Shown here: piece by piece, positions 50,533 to 60,158 of the stretch
Layout: each line of letters starts with the position of its first letter
Numbering within the stretch: position 1 is the stretch's first letter
NCBI RefSeq assembly: GCF_007004765.1
Contig: NZ_VIKR01000001.1
Span: forward strand, 930,001 to 994,000
From: Aliikangiella marina
GTDB taxonomy: Bacteria; Pseudomonadota; Gammaproteobacteria; Enterobacterales; Kangiellaceae
Reading direction: 5' to 3'
DNA: 64,000 nt
Made by a program: the position numbers and the translations under genes
The notes under the pieces: model-generated
Told to the model about the DNA's origin: nothing
What the model saw: only the letters and a program-made list of their open reading frames with translations
Databases searched by the model: none

Positions 50533-51339
50533 ATGCTTCATCAGAATAAGAATGTTATCAAAAACCTGCTCAGACTGGTATTGTCTGTATCAATCGCGGT
50601 TGCAGGCGTTAACGCATACAGCTCAACAACAGAGAGATGCGTTAAGAATTCCGACTGTGAATCTGGGGAATGTACATTTGGTAAATGCAAACCTGCGTCT
50701 AAGCCCACTTTACCCAAATCCAAAAAATGCATCAGTAACAAAGACTGTCCCTCAGGACGCTGTGTTAATGGTGTCTGCAAACCTGATCCGCTTCGCTGTC
50801 ATAAAAATTCCGACTGCGCATCTGGCCAATGTGTTTCAGGGCGATGTAAAACCAAAGCTTCGCCAATTACGCCAAAACCAAAACGCTGCGTCAGCAATAA
50901 AGACTGTGCCCAAGGACGTTGTGTCAATGGCGTCTGTAAACCCGACCCTCTGCGTTGTCGCAAGGGAAGTGATTGCGCTTCTGGAAAATGCGACCGGGGT
51001 CAATGTAAACCCAAAGCCTCGCCAATTGCACCCAAACCGAAACGCTGTATCAGCAATAAAGACTGTGCCCAAGGACGTTGTGTTAATGGCGTCTGTAAAC
51101 CCGACCCTCTGCGCTGTCGAAAGGGCAGTGATTGTGCCTCTGGAAAATGCGATCGGGGTCAATGTAAACCCAAAGCCTCTCCAGTTACACCGAAGCCGAA
51201 ACGCTGTACCAGCAATAAAAACTGCGCCCAAGGACGTTGCGTCAACGGCGTCTGTAAACCTGACCCACTGCGCTGTCGTAAGGGCAGTGACTGTGCCTCT
51301 GGAAAATGCGATCGGGGTCAATGTAAGCCGAAAGTATAG
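50533..51339 (+). CDS. Secreted cysteine-rich repeat protein
   Basis: A 268-residue exported protein. The signal peptide (about 1-28, LVLSVSIAVAGVNA) is followed by alternating small Cys modules, CxxxxDCxxGxCxxGxC, each with four cysteines, ten modules in all. Two modules plus a Pro/Lys linker (PKPKRC...KPKASPI) make a 53-residue unit, repeated three times almost exactly (about 159 bp each at DNA level) after a diverged first copy. The modules resemble Dickkopf/EGF-like Cys knots, expected to be disulfide-bonded in the periplasm or outside. Function unknown. Confidence 0.85.
   Translation: MLHQNKNVIKNLLRLVLSVSIAVAGVNAYSSTTERCVKNSDCESGECTFGKCKPASKPTLPKSKKCISNKDCPSGRCVNGVCKPDPLRCHKNSDCASGQCVSGRCKTKASPITPKPKRCVSNKDCAQGRCVNGVCKPDPLRCRKGSDCASGKCDRGQCKPKASPIAPKPKRCISNKDCAQGRCVNGVCKPDPLRCRKGSDCASGKCDRGQCKPKASPVTPKPKRCTSNKNCAQGRCVNGVCKPDPLRCRKGSDCASGKCDRGQCKPKV
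50866..51339. repeat. 159-bp in-frame tandem repeat in the Cys-rich gene
   Basis: Three near-identical units starting about 50866, 51025 and 51184, encoding the 53-residue double module; a fourth, diverged copy lies upstream. Because the unit length is a multiple of three and lacks stops in other frames, long spurious ORFs also appear in frame +2 and on the minus strand. Confidence 0.85.
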
Positions 51340-51579
51340 CTAATTTGCGTACGTTGTAGGTTAACTACGAAATCGTGATTTTCTGGAGTAACGGGTCAGA
51401 TTGATCTGATTATCAAAGGAGTATAGATAGGCATAAAAACTCAACAGGTGTCTGCTTACGGCCTTTGGCAGATTAATCATTAGTCAATTGTATCTCAAAA
51501 AGTTAATATGCCCATTGCTAAACTAAATGACTTTATCCTAAAATAGCGCGTTTTTTGTGCTGACCAGATAATCTAGCTC

Positions 51580-53781
51580 ATGTATAGAGTCTTCAACCTT
51601 GTTCTAAGTCTAATCCTTTTTACTTTTTTGTTCGCTTGTGGCGGCGGAGGCGATTCAGCTCAGCCAAATACAGGTTCGGAACAGGTTGATGAAGGTCCAC
51701 CAATTACCTTGAATTCGGAGCTTGTTAACACTAGTTATTTAGCTTATGAGCGGATCAAGCTCCATGATGGAGCGCTTTACGCTTACATGAATTTCGATAA
51801 ACGTTTTGATCGATACGATTTTGATTCTGATCAAATCACTACCATTTATGAGTCCAATTATAATTCTGAGGGTTTTCATGATGCCTTGTTTTCGCCTGAT
51901 CCATTAGCAGATTTCGATTTGTTTTCGTACCTCAATCGAGATTTTGTGTTATTCCAAGATAGGGTATTTAATTTAAATCACCCTAATGGCAGCTTCTCAG
52001 ATGATTTTGGAATTAACTCCTTCAGTCTACACGACCGTTCTCCTTCAGTCGTTGGTGCATCTCCTTCTGGTGAGCGAGGAAATTTTTCTTCGGTGACTAG
52101 TTTTAGAGGCCATGTTTATTGGTTGAGTGATTCAAATAATGTGGATGAGCGGCATTTGTTTCGTGCTCCAAGTCAGTACCTAAAGTCAGGAGAAACGCCT
52201 CACCCATCTTTTCCTTTCGAATCATTGGTACCGACTTACAATCTAGGCTTTTCAACCCTTCATAATTTGACTAACGCTATTTTGATTTATGATCGAAGTG
52301 AAGGTTGCATTTATACATTTTATGAAGACACATTGAGTATAAACCTTATAAGGTGCGATAAAGAAGAGCTCTCGTTGCACGATATTCATATTGAAGGCGA
52401 TCGGGTTTTTCTTAACAATTACGCTTCGGGTAATGGAGACAGGGCTCTTTTTCAGCTTGACCTGGCGGACGGATCTAAAAAATATATTAAGGATATTCAG
52501 GTTGAAGATGTAGTGACTACGTCTGAAGCGCTTTATTCGTTGAGTTATGCTGATTCCGCCTGGTCTATTGAGAAGTTTGATTTTTCTAGCGAGATATGTT
52601 CAACCTTTGTTGCTCTTCAAGAGCATCTCACTGATTCGAACAATAATTATCCGACAAGCTACGAATATTTTGTTCGCCTTTTTGTCGCGCCGGAGTTCAA
52701 CCAGCTGATCGTTCTTGAGCGGTTTAACCGGCCTGAAGTTGGAGTGATGAAACATGTTTTTTCGTTAGATACCGGTGAATATCAATCATCAAATGACATT
52801 TCAAGCTATATATCTGACTTTAATCCAGACAATTTTACTGCTGTTTACAACCAGTATTTATACTTTCCTTATTCCAAGCTTGGTGAAATTTTTGCGCGAA
52901 GGGCTATCTTCGATTTGGTAAATGAATCGCAAGTTCAGCCAGATTCAATATATTGGGCACCGTTATCGAGGAATTCAAACTCTACCTATTTTAACTTTAC
53001 TGAGCGTTCTTTGATACAGACGACCGATGACACCGTTATTAGTGTTGAGCTCGATCATTATCCCGCGCCAGTCGAGCTTCATTATTATCAATCAGAGGAT
53101 GTAGAGCGCCTTGACTATAGGAGCTTACAAGTTACAGATGACAGTTTTTATTACCTAGAGTACGATGTCACGGCTAATAGCAACCTACAGTTTGATAAAA
53201 CCAGAATTCAAAGACGTGATCGTGAAACCAATGTGCTTTCTACATTGGTAGAGTTTGATGGACATATCAGAGATCTGGTTAAACATAATGGATATCTTTA
53301 TTATGTTCTTTCGGAAACTGATTCTCTTAACTACAGCGTACAGCGGTTAGACCTCCTAACCAATGAGATAGAACCTTTAGTTCAGATCACTAACGACATT
53401 ATACCCGTTTTTGAATATTCTTACTCTACTCAAGATGTCATGTTGTTTTCTCGCGATCGCATAATATTTACAGTTTACATTGGAACTAATTCGCCAAAAA
53501 ATGTTTATTCCTTTGACTTAGTGACTGGAGAGCTTAAAGCATTAATTGATGGTTTAGTCAGTAATATCACTGATATTGCCACAGATGGTGAATATCTTTA
53601 CTACACGAACGATTCTTCTTTTAATAGCTCTCGTGTCTTAGCAGTTTCACTTGAGGGTGGAGAACCATTTGTTATTAGAGAAAGACAAGATGATTTTAGT
53701 TGTGTGACTCTAGAGTACCGCGAAGCTGATCGCTCTTTGTATGCTGGCTGTGGTCGTCAACTTCTCCGTTTATATCGTTAA
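51580..53781 (+). CDS. Large lipoprotein, probable beta-propeller
   Basis: A 733-residue lipoprotein. The signal peptide MYRVFNLVLSLILFTFLFAC has its lipobox Cys at residue 20, followed by a Gly-rich linker (GGGGDSAQ). The rest consists of repeated strands such as GHIRDLVKHNGYLYYVLSETDSLNYSVQRLDLLTNEIEPLV and TDIATDGEYLYYTNDSSFN, which look like blades of a beta-propeller of the DUF5050/TolB-like kind. No catalytic motif. No strong ribosome binding site before the ATG. Function unknown. Confidence 0.78.
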   Translation: MYRVFNLVLSLILFTFLFACGGGGDSAQPNTGSEQVDEGPPITLNSELVNTSYLAYERIKLHDGALYAYMNFDKRFDRYDFDSDQITTIYESNYNSEGFHDALFSPDPLADFDLFSYLNRDFVLFQDRVFNLNHPNGSFSDDFGINSFSLHDRSPSVVGASPSGERGNFSSVTSFRGHVYWLSDSNNVDERHLFRAPSQYLKSGETPHPSFPFESLVPTYNLGFSTLHNLTNAILIYDRSEGCIYTFYEDTLSINLIRCDKEELSLHDIHIEGDRVFLNNYASGNGDRALFQLDLADGSKKYIKDIQVEDVVTTSEALYSLSYADSAWSIEKFDFSSEICSTFVALQEHLTDSNNNYPTSYEYFVRLFVAPEFNQLIVLERFNRPEVGVMKHVFSLDTGEYQSSNDISSYISDFNPDNFTAVYNQYLYFPYSKLGEIFARRAIFDLVNESQVQPDSIYWAPLSRNSNSTYFNFTERSLIQTTDDTVISVELDHYPAPVELHYYQSEDVERLDYRSLQVTDDSFYYLEYDVTANSNLQFDKTRIQRRDRETNVLSTLVEFDGHIRDLVKHNGYLYYVLSETDSLNYSVQRLDLLTNEIEPLVQITNDIIPVFEYSYSTQDVMLFSRDRIIFTVYIGTNSPKNVYSFDLVTGELKALIDGLVSNITDIATDGEYLYYTNDSSFNSSRVLAVSLEGGEPFVIRERQDDFSCVTLEYREADRSLYAGCGRQLLRLYR

Positions 53782-53855
53782 CAAAATAGATAGGGAGTCA
53801 AGTCGTTCTGTTAACAGCGGGCACACTAGGTATTGCCTGTCTATATTTTCTACAA

Positions 53856-53905
53856 AACGCTCATTACAAGTTATGTAGATAACGCTCGTCACAAGTTCTG
53901 TAGTT
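53856..53905. repeat. 25-bp imperfect tandem repeat
   Basis: aacgctcattacaagttatgtagat is followed directly by a copy with four changes, in the spacer between the lipoprotein and hydrolase genes. Confidence 0.7.
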
Positions 53906-54080
53906 AAGGATGCCTGCTTTAAAATTGATACATATTGTTAAACATGGTTGACGCTGATCCCGATAGCACAATAACATCGTGAAAATTTAGTGGGGTAGGA
54001 TACTCTTTTCATGACTGTATATGTGAGAGTCTTTTGCTAGTCATGCTTTGCCGAGAGGTTTTTTAAATTAGGAGTGCAGT

Positions 54081-55805
54081 GTGCTCAGAGTAATAACAAC
54101 ATTACTCCTATTAAGCATCGTCAATATTGCTGGCGCTGCGGACACTATAGACAGTGTTCTTAAACAGTACGTTCGACCAATTATACCGGCTACAGGATTA
54201 CAGGATCCATCCAAACCGGGAGAGTATAAATTTAAAACGATGGAGTATGGCCAAAGTAAAACGTTTTCTTTTTCAAAGCCGGATATTCTCACACCAACGA
54301 TTAGTCTGCCTGACTTTCTAGCGGACTATTCACGCAATCAAAAATACACAGATGACGCCTATCATAAATTTGATAGTTCTAGTTTAGGGCTAGATGCAAA
54401 GGTCTGGACGCCTATCGGCAAAGGGCCTTTTCCGCTGGCGTTTTTAGTCCATGGGAATTCAGATCCGGGGTTTGATTATCTCGCGGAGCTTTTAGTCAGC
54501 CGAGGATACATTGTTGCACAGATTGACCAAACTTATTTAAACGGTCTCTGGGGCGAAAACGGTGCACGTGGTTGGATTTTGCTAGAGCATTTAAAATTAT
54601 GGCGAAACTGGAACCGGGAAGTCGATAGTGAGTTTTATCAAAAAGTCGATATGGAACGGATCGCATTGATTGGAATGTCTCGTGGGGGAGAGGCTGTTGC
54701 TCTAGCGGCTGCTTTTAATCAATGGCAAAAAATCCCTGGTCTTGATGAACCGACTAATTTCAACTTCTCAATTAAAGCTGTCGCTGCGCTCGCTCCTATG
54801 GATGGTCAATACATGCATGCAGGCGGGGCCAATGTTATTAAGAATGTCAATTACATGGTATTGCAAGGTGGGCACGATGCTGATGTTTATCAGTACCTCG
54901 GTAGCCGCCAATGGCAAAGAACCCACTTTGATGACGGCAAAGATCATATAAAACTGGCGATCTATATTTACCGAGCTAATCACATCAATTTTAATCAAGA
55001 CATGTCAGGCGCTTTTAATTTCGGCCAACGGGGAGACTTTGATTTACATCTATTATCGCCTGCTCAACAAGAGCATTTGACTAAGGTTTTTGTCTCAGCT
55101 TTTCTTGAAGATTCGCTATTTGAACGTGTTGAACACCGGGCGTTATTACTACATCCATCAACCAGAGAATTCGGTTTGCCTGAAGATATCTATATCAGCC
55201 GCTATAAAACGTCAAACTTTGACGTGATAGAAGATTTTGAAAGTGGCTTCGATAAGGTGAGCGTTCCAACGAATAATTCAAATAACCCGCCAAAACCAAT
55301 GCCGATTGAAGTTGTTGCCGAACGTCTTCGCAATGGTACAAAAACTGCTAATGATGTATTAGATATAAAACTTGAAAAAGGCGTAAAAACCCATGTTCGA
55401 TTCAAGCTTTCTAAACCAAGCATCGATAAAAAAGTGAAAAGCGGACATTTTAATCTCCAATTTTCACTCGCACGCGCCGACTCAGGTGAAGCAACGATGA
55501 ACCCATACAACTTGCTGAGCGATGCTAAAATAGCGTTATTGGCGGATTCTACTGTTATTCACAACCAAGCATTGGGCTCTGCTGGTACTGTTAGCCCATT
55601 ACTACTCTCTGACTACTCTGAACTGGAAAGTGATGACTTTAAGTATCCGGTGACGGAACCAGTATTACAAACTTTTTCCGTACCTATAAAGCTAGAAAAC
55701 TTTGATGAAAGGGCTATCAATATAGACAAGGATTTAGAGTTGGATTTGATATTTTTACCCAACCAAGATGTGCATATTATTTTGGATGATATCGGTGCTT
55801 TCTAA
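54081..55805 (+). CDS. Exported alpha/beta hydrolase
   Basis: A 574-residue protein with an N-terminal signal peptide (LLLLSIVNIAGA, cut near residue 20). The alpha/beta hydrolase domain (about 85-330) has the oxyanion strand FPLAFLVHGNSDPG, nucleophile elbow IGMSRGGEA (Ser in GMSRGG) and a late His in ANHINF. The C-terminal half (about 380-574) is a beta-rich domain without a recognised family. It resembles platelet-activating-factor acetylhydrolase/chlorophyllase-like enzymes. GTG start at 54081, with AGGAG 7 bases before. Ester substrate unknown. Confidence 0.82.
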   Translation: MLRVITTLLLLSIVNIAGAADTIDSVLKQYVRPIIPATGLQDPSKPGEYKFKTMEYGQSKTFSFSKPDILTPTISLPDFLADYSRNQKYTDDAYHKFDSSSLGLDAKVWTPIGKGPFPLAFLVHGNSDPGFDYLAELLVSRGYIVAQIDQTYLNGLWGENGARGWILLEHLKLWRNWNREVDSEFYQKVDMERIALIGMSRGGEAVALAAAFNQWQKIPGLDEPTNFNFSIKAVAALAPMDGQYMHAGGANVIKNVNYMVLQGGHDADVYQYLGSRQWQRTHFDDGKDHIKLAIYIYRANHINFNQDMSGAFNFGQRGDFDLHLLSPAQQEHLTKVFVSAFLEDSLFERVEHRALLLHPSTREFGLPEDIYISRYKTSNFDVIEDFESGFDKVSVPTNNSNNPPKPMPIEVVAERLRNGTKTANDVLDIKLEKGVKTHVRFKLSKPSIDKKVKSGHFNLQFSLARADSGEATMNPYNLLSDAKIALLADSTVIHNQALGSAGTVSPLLLSDYSELESDDFKYPVTEPVLQTFSVPIKLENFDERAINIDKDLELDLIFLPNQDVHIILDDIGAF

Positions 55806-55882
55806 TAAGTTGAAAAATTAGGGTCATAAAATCAGGGTCAAAGTTGAATTTAAAATAAAAAGTAAAGGTCGAGAGATTAAAA

Positions 55883-56257
55883 ATGGTTGGATATATTACA
55901 TTAGGTGTGAGTGATGTTTCTAAGTCTGGAAATTTCTACGAACAGTTATTTGCAATGCTTGGGGCAAAACGCGTATTTGACGAAACATCATGTATTGCAT
56001 GGGCAAAAGATGAAAACTCCGTCATCTTCACGATACTAACGCCCGAAAATGGCCAGCCAGCTACTGCCGGTAATGGAACAATGATTGCACTTCAAGCAGA
56101 GTCAGAATTGCAGGTTGATTCACTTCATAAAAAAGCACTGGATTTGGGCGCTTCAGACGGAGGCGCTCCGGGACTTCGCGCTGGTGGTTATTATTGTGCT
56201 TACATTAGAGACTTTGATGGGAATAAAATTAACTTCCACTTCAATCCTAAAAAATAA
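55883..56257 (+). CDS. VOC-family (glyoxalase-like) protein
   Basis: A 124-residue single vicinal-oxygen-chelate domain: GYITLGVSDVSKSGNFYEQLFAMLGAKRVF at the start and GGYYCAYIRDFDGNKINFHFNP at the end. Such proteins act as dimers in lactoylglutathione lyases, dioxygenases or antibiotic-binding proteins. The typical first metal His is absent (ITLGVSD), so metal-dependent activity is uncertain. A GAGAG leader precedes the ATG. Confidence 0.86.
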   Translation: MVGYITLGVSDVSKSGNFYEQLFAMLGAKRVFDETSCIAWAKDENSVIFTILTPENGQPATAGNGTMIALQAESELQVDSLHKKALDLGASDGGAPGLRAGGYYCAYIRDFDGNKINFHFNPKK

Positions 56258-56519
56258 TTAAAGAAAGGCATTTTTGAGTAATTTCTTAATATAAAAATTC
56301 GGACCAGAGTCGAGTATTACAATTGGAATTTTGCTAAAAATCGTTTTACTTTAATATTTTTTACGAGATAAATATCCAGTAGTCATCACGAAGTAGTTAG
56401 ATCTTCAAACTGATTAACTGTTGGAAAATAGATGATTAAATAATCATGTGACCCTATTTAATGACTAATCGTCTTATCATTAGATGTCTTGAAACTATTA
56501 AAAAGCCACACCGATTTTT

Positions 56520-56879
56520 ATGCACAAAAATATAATCTTATTGTTTGTACTAATTTTGCTTTCTGGATGTGTGTCTGTTCCAAACCCGGGCGCGTGCGAG
56601 GACTTTCAGTCCCACTCATGGGGTTCAGTAAAAAAACCTCGTGGGGCCGAAAATATTGACAGTTATTGGCCTATTGATTTACGAGAACGACGTTATTGGT
56701 TTAGAAATACAGATAAAAGTAATAGGTTCGGCGTATGTGTACTTCCACCAGAAGGAAGTGATATATGCGGCTTTGAGGTGTCGAGGATTTTTGAATCTAA
56801 TGGAGAGGAGCTTACAGAGGTTGACCATAAGATCACTGTTACTAGCTGTGGCAGATCTAAAAGAACGAGGGAGCTTTGA
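56520..56879 (+). CDS. Small hypothetical lipoprotein
   Basis: A 119-residue protein with a lipoprotein signal (IILLFVLILLSGC, Cys about 17). The mature part has several Cys (CEDF, FGVCVLPPEGSDICGFEV) and no recognised domain. An overlapping plus-strand frame at 56641-57018 is probably not coding. Function unknown. Confidence 0.65.
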   Translation: MHKNIILLFVLILLSGCVSVPNPGACEDFQSHSWGSVKKPRGAENIDSYWPIDLRERRYWFRNTDKSNRFGVCVLPPEGSDICGFEVSRIFESNGEELTEVDHKITVTSCGRSKRTREL

Positions 56880-57229
56880 AATAAATCAGGACTGGTACCA
56901 TACCGGTGCTCGCTTAATGATGATTAGGTCAATTGCTCACCTAACAAGCTCTCAACGGTTAAAAAAACTCTTTTTGTCGAATTTTAACAATAAAAAGAAA
57001 CCAAATAGCGAAATATAGACAATTTATAAGCTATCTATTCTGATAGGTGTATTATAAAAATAGATAGTTCTTTCTGCTGATAATCAATGCCTATCGATCT
57101 TAGCGCTAAGAAAGTGCATCTTTTACTTCAATAAAGACAATAAGTTACGCTAGTTTAATGGTGGTAAATATGAAATTGGCATAGCTAATGCTCTATTACA
57201 ATTGAGTGTCCGCTAAAGAGAACAATCAA

Positions 57230-57574
57230 ATGAAACCAAACCAGCAAAAAGTACAAGAATACCTAGAGCTTGACGGATGGGAAATCGCGTCAAAAGTTGA
57301 TCCTCATATTATCGATTGGTGGGCAGACGAAATCTGGAAGCTTACTTCGGTCTGGTCTCCGCATGGTGCTATTGCATACATCACATTTTTGGTCGACCCA
57401 CAACATGATGGCAATAGACGAAAAGGTGAAGCTGTCTGGGGCGTCGGTTGTAGTAAAAAATTTCCCAAATCTCCGAGCGAAGCACAAAGTTGTGCTTCAC
57501 TTGCCTTTGGGAAGAGTTTTAAAAAGGGAATAATGGATTTTCAGACAGATATGGAATCTTTAAGAGTCAAGTAG
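57230..57574 (+). CDS. Hypothetical small Trp-rich protein
   Basis: A 114-residue soluble protein with KVDPHIIDWWADEIWKLTSVWSPHGAIAYITFLVDPQHDGNRRKGEAVWGVGCS; no family recognised. The ATG at 57230 is chosen over an upstream GTG because of the AAAGAGAAC leader. It lies 29 bases before the next gene, same strand. Confidence 0.62.
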   Translation: MKPNQQKVQEYLELDGWEIASKVDPHIIDWWADEIWKLTSVWSPHGAIAYITFLVDPQHDGNRRKGEAVWGVGCSKKFPKSPSEAQSCASLAFGKSFKKGIMDFQTDMESLRVK

Positions 57575-57603
57575 TTGATATAATAAATTCATTCGAGCAA
57601 GCT

Positions 57604-58062
57604 ATGAAGTATTCAGCTGAAGATTATAATTTTTTAATTTATGTTTTAAAGAAAAATATCATTTCGTATAAAGAACTGATTGATTGGTCTTATACACAAT
57701 ATACAGACGAGGGAATCGACCCTTTCGTTGAAAAAATAGTACTTTCATCAGATTTAGGCGAGGTTGTAAAACTTATACAAGATTCCTTTTGTGTATATGG
57801 AGATATAGACGAAAAAACATTACTGGGTGAAATCAGTCACAAGTATTATCAAGGCGAACTGAATATGAGGAAAGCGGTACAAATTGTATTGTATGATTGG
57901 GATATAAAGTTATCAAAAGAAGATGAAAGCAATTTGTATATTGCTGATGACTACTTCGACTGGCATCCAAATCCTGAGAAAATGGCTGCTGAAATTGTGA
58001 ATGATTTTTTTAATCCTTATCGACCTATATATGAAGCTTTATTGTTAAAATTTAAAGCGTGA
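57604..58062 (+). CDS. Hypothetical acidic protein, immunity-like
   Basis: A 152-residue acidic soluble protein (MKYSAEDYNFLIYVLKKNIISYKELIDWSYTQY; WHPNPEKMAAEIVNDFFNPYRPIYEALLLKF). Size and composition resemble toxin-immunity proteins, but no family is recognised. Weak ribosome binding site. Confidence 0.62.
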   Translation: MKYSAEDYNFLIYVLKKNIISYKELIDWSYTQYTDEGIDPFVEKIVLSSDLGEVVKLIQDSFCVYGDIDEKTLLGEISHKYYQGELNMRKAVQIVLYDWDIKLSKEDESNLYIADDYFDWHPNPEKMAAEIVNDFFNPYRPIYEALLLKFKA

Positions 58063-58132
58063 AAATAATCCCAATGCTTGAAATGACTTCAGTTAATGGT
58101 CGAAATTATAATCCCTATAAAATTAGATATTT

Positions 58133-58792
58133 ATGAAAGAATTAAAACTTAAATTAGAAGAATTAAAAAAAGAAGATAAACATTTCAAAAATTTTGGTTC
58201 AAGTTCGCACGAATATCAATTAAATGATACGTTGTCAGAAATTGAGTTCAGGGAAATTGAAAGCAAATACGGATGTGTTTTTCCAGATGAATACCGGGAG
58301 TTTATTACGCTTGTTGGAAACGGAGGGGCGGGTCCCTGTTACGGAGTATTTCCGGTCGAAATGGAAGATCACAATCATGGAATATGTTCTTGGTCAGAAG
58401 GGACTCTAGTAGGAGATTTGTCGAAAGAATTTCCCTATGAGTCAGATTGGAATTTACCAGATTCATTTTGGAGTAACGAGCCGCAAGACAACTATGAAAG
58501 CGAAGAAGAGGAAGATGCGGCTTGGGAAGCATGGGAAGAAAAGTTGAACGAAAAATATTGGTCGGAGGACGTTTTACCGGGTGCTATACCTATTTGCCAC
58601 GAGGGGTGTGCCAGACGAATATGGCTGGTTGTAACTGGTCCAATGAAAGGAACCATTTGGAGAGATCTCAGGGCTGACTACGCGGGAATTGAATTACTCA
58701 GAGACGATGAGGGGAGAAGTCTTAGTTTCAATAGGTGGTACTTGGACTGGCTAAACCAGTCGCTGTCAGAGATTAGAGGTTCGAAGGATTAA
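58133..58792 (+). CDS. SMI1/KNR4 (SUKH) family protein
   Basis: A 219-residue protein. LSEIEFREIESKYGCVFPDEYREFITLVGNGGAGPCYGVFP is the typical SUKH-1 opening, followed by a very acidic segment (ESEEEEDAAWEAWEEKLNEK) and CARRIWLVVTGPMKGTIWRDLRADYAGIEL. SUKH proteins commonly act as immunity proteins against polymorphic nuclease toxins. No toxin gene is adjacent. Weak ribosome binding site. Confidence 0.88.
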   Translation: MKELKLKLEELKKEDKHFKNFGSSSHEYQLNDTLSEIEFREIESKYGCVFPDEYREFITLVGNGGAGPCYGVFPVEMEDHNHGICSWSEGTLVGDLSKEFPYESDWNLPDSFWSNEPQDNYESEEEEDAAWEAWEEKLNEKYWSEDVLPGAIPICHEGCARRIWLVVTGPMKGTIWRDLRADYAGIELLRDDEGRSLSFNRWYLDWLNQSLSEIRGSKD

Positions 58793-58800
58793 AACGTTAA

Positions 58801-58866
58801 AAATAGGGGGACAGAGTCGAATTTAAAACTGGCAAGGCTAACAATAACTGACTCTGACCCTAATTT
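58801..58866. repeat. REP-like inverted repeat (GACAGAGTC...GACTCTGACC)
   Basis: GGGACAGAGTC at 58808-58818 and GACTCTGACCC near 58850-58860 are inverted copies with one mismatch, separated by a short A+T-rich spacer. Palindromes of this type commonly accompany RAYT transposases. It lies between convergent genes. Confidence 0.7.
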
Positions 58867-58889
58867 CTTATTTGTTTTGGCATTCGAAT

Positions 58890-59738
58890 CTAGGATAAAA
58901 GCTTTGCCCAGATCGGACGTGAGATTTGGAGCACAAAAAATATAGCCGATAAAGCGTACTTTTGTTTACGCCAAAAGAATTTTGATTGTCCTTTTAAAAA
59001 GGGCTTTGCTAAAAAGGCATTTGCCAAGTTAATCGATTCTTGCGCGTTGACTGCTTTTAACTCACTTAACTCACTACCGCCTAAAAAGCTTCGAGTTTTC
59101 TCTTGCTGAATCCAGTCTTGCGCTATCTCATGTGCTTTATCTAAAAGCTTCTCCTCGTTAACTAGCCATTGCGCTAGTCCTATATCCAGTGCTTCAGCGC
59201 CAGTTGGCTTCCATCCTTCTTTACCTAACATTCTCTCGGTATTCTGTTGTCCAATTAAACGAGGCAGGTGAACACTTGAACAACCTTCTGGAGTGACACC
59301 TAACGCAGCAAACGGAGTTGAAAAGGTTGCATTTTCTGAAGCGATTATACCATCGCACAAGGTCGCTGAAGTCACACTCGCACCAATTGATGGACCATTA
59401 ACCGCAGCTAAAATGGGTTTGGGAAACTCCAGGAACGATTCAAAAAGCTGCTGATTATAGTCAATAATTAAATCTCTAAGCTTTTTAGGGTGCATAAGTT
59501 TCAGCGAGCGACCTAAATTTACACCAGCAGAGTAGTAAGTTCCCTGTCCGGTTAATATGACCACTTTAACCTCGTCGTTTTTACTGGCGACCGCAAGCGC
59601 ATCCTTAATAGCTTCCATCATCTCGGTTGTCCAACCGTTTAACGTTTTAGGTCGATTCATGATGATAGTCAGCACGCCGTTATCTAGCATTGTGTCAAGC
59701 TGCTCAGCTGTTTGATTATTAAGTTTTAGAGTTGTCAT
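58890..59738 (-). CDS. Enoyl-CoA hydratase/isomerase (ECI-type)
   Basis: A 282-residue crotonase-fold enzyme. VVILTGQGTYYSAGVNLG and FPKPILAAVNGPSIGASVTSATLCDGIIASENATFSTPFAALGVTPEGCSSVHLPRLIG resemble delta3-delta2-enoyl-CoA isomerases, with the catalytic Glu in TPEGCSS. It would shift double bonds in unsaturated fatty acyl-CoA for beta-oxidation. The C-terminal tail (KYALSAIFFVLQISRPIWAKLL) is unusually hydrophobic. No other fatty-acid genes are adjacent. Confidence 0.84.
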   Translation of the reverse strand: MTTLKLNNQTAEQLDTMLDNGVLTIIMNRPKTLNGWTTEMMEAIKDALAVASKNDEVKVVILTGQGTYYSAGVNLGRSLKLMHPKKLRDLIIDYNQQLFESFLEFPKPILAAVNGPSIGASVTSATLCDGIIASENATFSTPFAALGVTPEGCSSVHLPRLIGQQNTERMLGKEGWKPTGAEALDIGLAQWLVNEEKLLDKAHEIAQDWIQQEKTRSFLGGSELSELKAVNAQESINLANAFLAKPFLKGQSKFFWRKQKYALSAIFFVLQISRPIWAKLLS

Positions 59739-59856
59739 CAGTTTTAGGGGCTAGGTTCTTTGCTTTCTCAATCAGGATTTGTACCCAGATTATCTCTGAT
59801 CCTCGTTTTACTAATCAATAGCAATAATTAACCTAATAATTAAAGACAATAATTAA

Positions 59857-60112
59857 AGACAGGCACTATTCAGCAATAATTAAAGACAGGCACTATTCAG
59901 TGATTTCTTACAATCACCTAAGCATATTTCCCATATATACCAATTAAATTACAGACATTGGCTACTTGCGTCGTAGGTTAACCATGAAATCGTGCCTGTC
60001 TATATTGGTTCCTGGTCTAAATTGGTTATGAAAACTTAGGCGAAAGAAGCATCAACATCACTCAGAGATTGACGATTGATAGCCTAAGTGATAGTCGATA
60101 TAGTGACTGTCT
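59857..60112. mobile_element. MITE-like repeat A
   Basis: The left end AGACAGGCACT (59857-59867, and again at 59884-59894 through a perfect 27-bp tandem duplication 59847-59900) is nearly inverted to the right end AGTGACTGTCT (60102-60112). The right part (agtgatagtcgatatagtgactgtc) matches the right end of the transposase element at 20508-20533. No coding capacity, so it is a non-autonomous derivative. Confidence 0.75.
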
Positions 60113-60158
60113 GTATTTATGAGCCAGCAGCAATAATGATTTGAGAAGGGGGGGTGAT

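Noticed and set aside
50552-51343. 263-residue frame +2 and 161-residue minus-strand frame over the Cys-rich gene
   Set aside because: Both arise because the 159-bp repeat lacks stops in those frames; only the main frame has a signal peptide and a regular cysteine pattern.
56641-57018. 125-residue frame overlapping the small lipoprotein gene
   Set aside because: It starts inside the lipoprotein gene, lacks a ribosome binding site and shows no domain.
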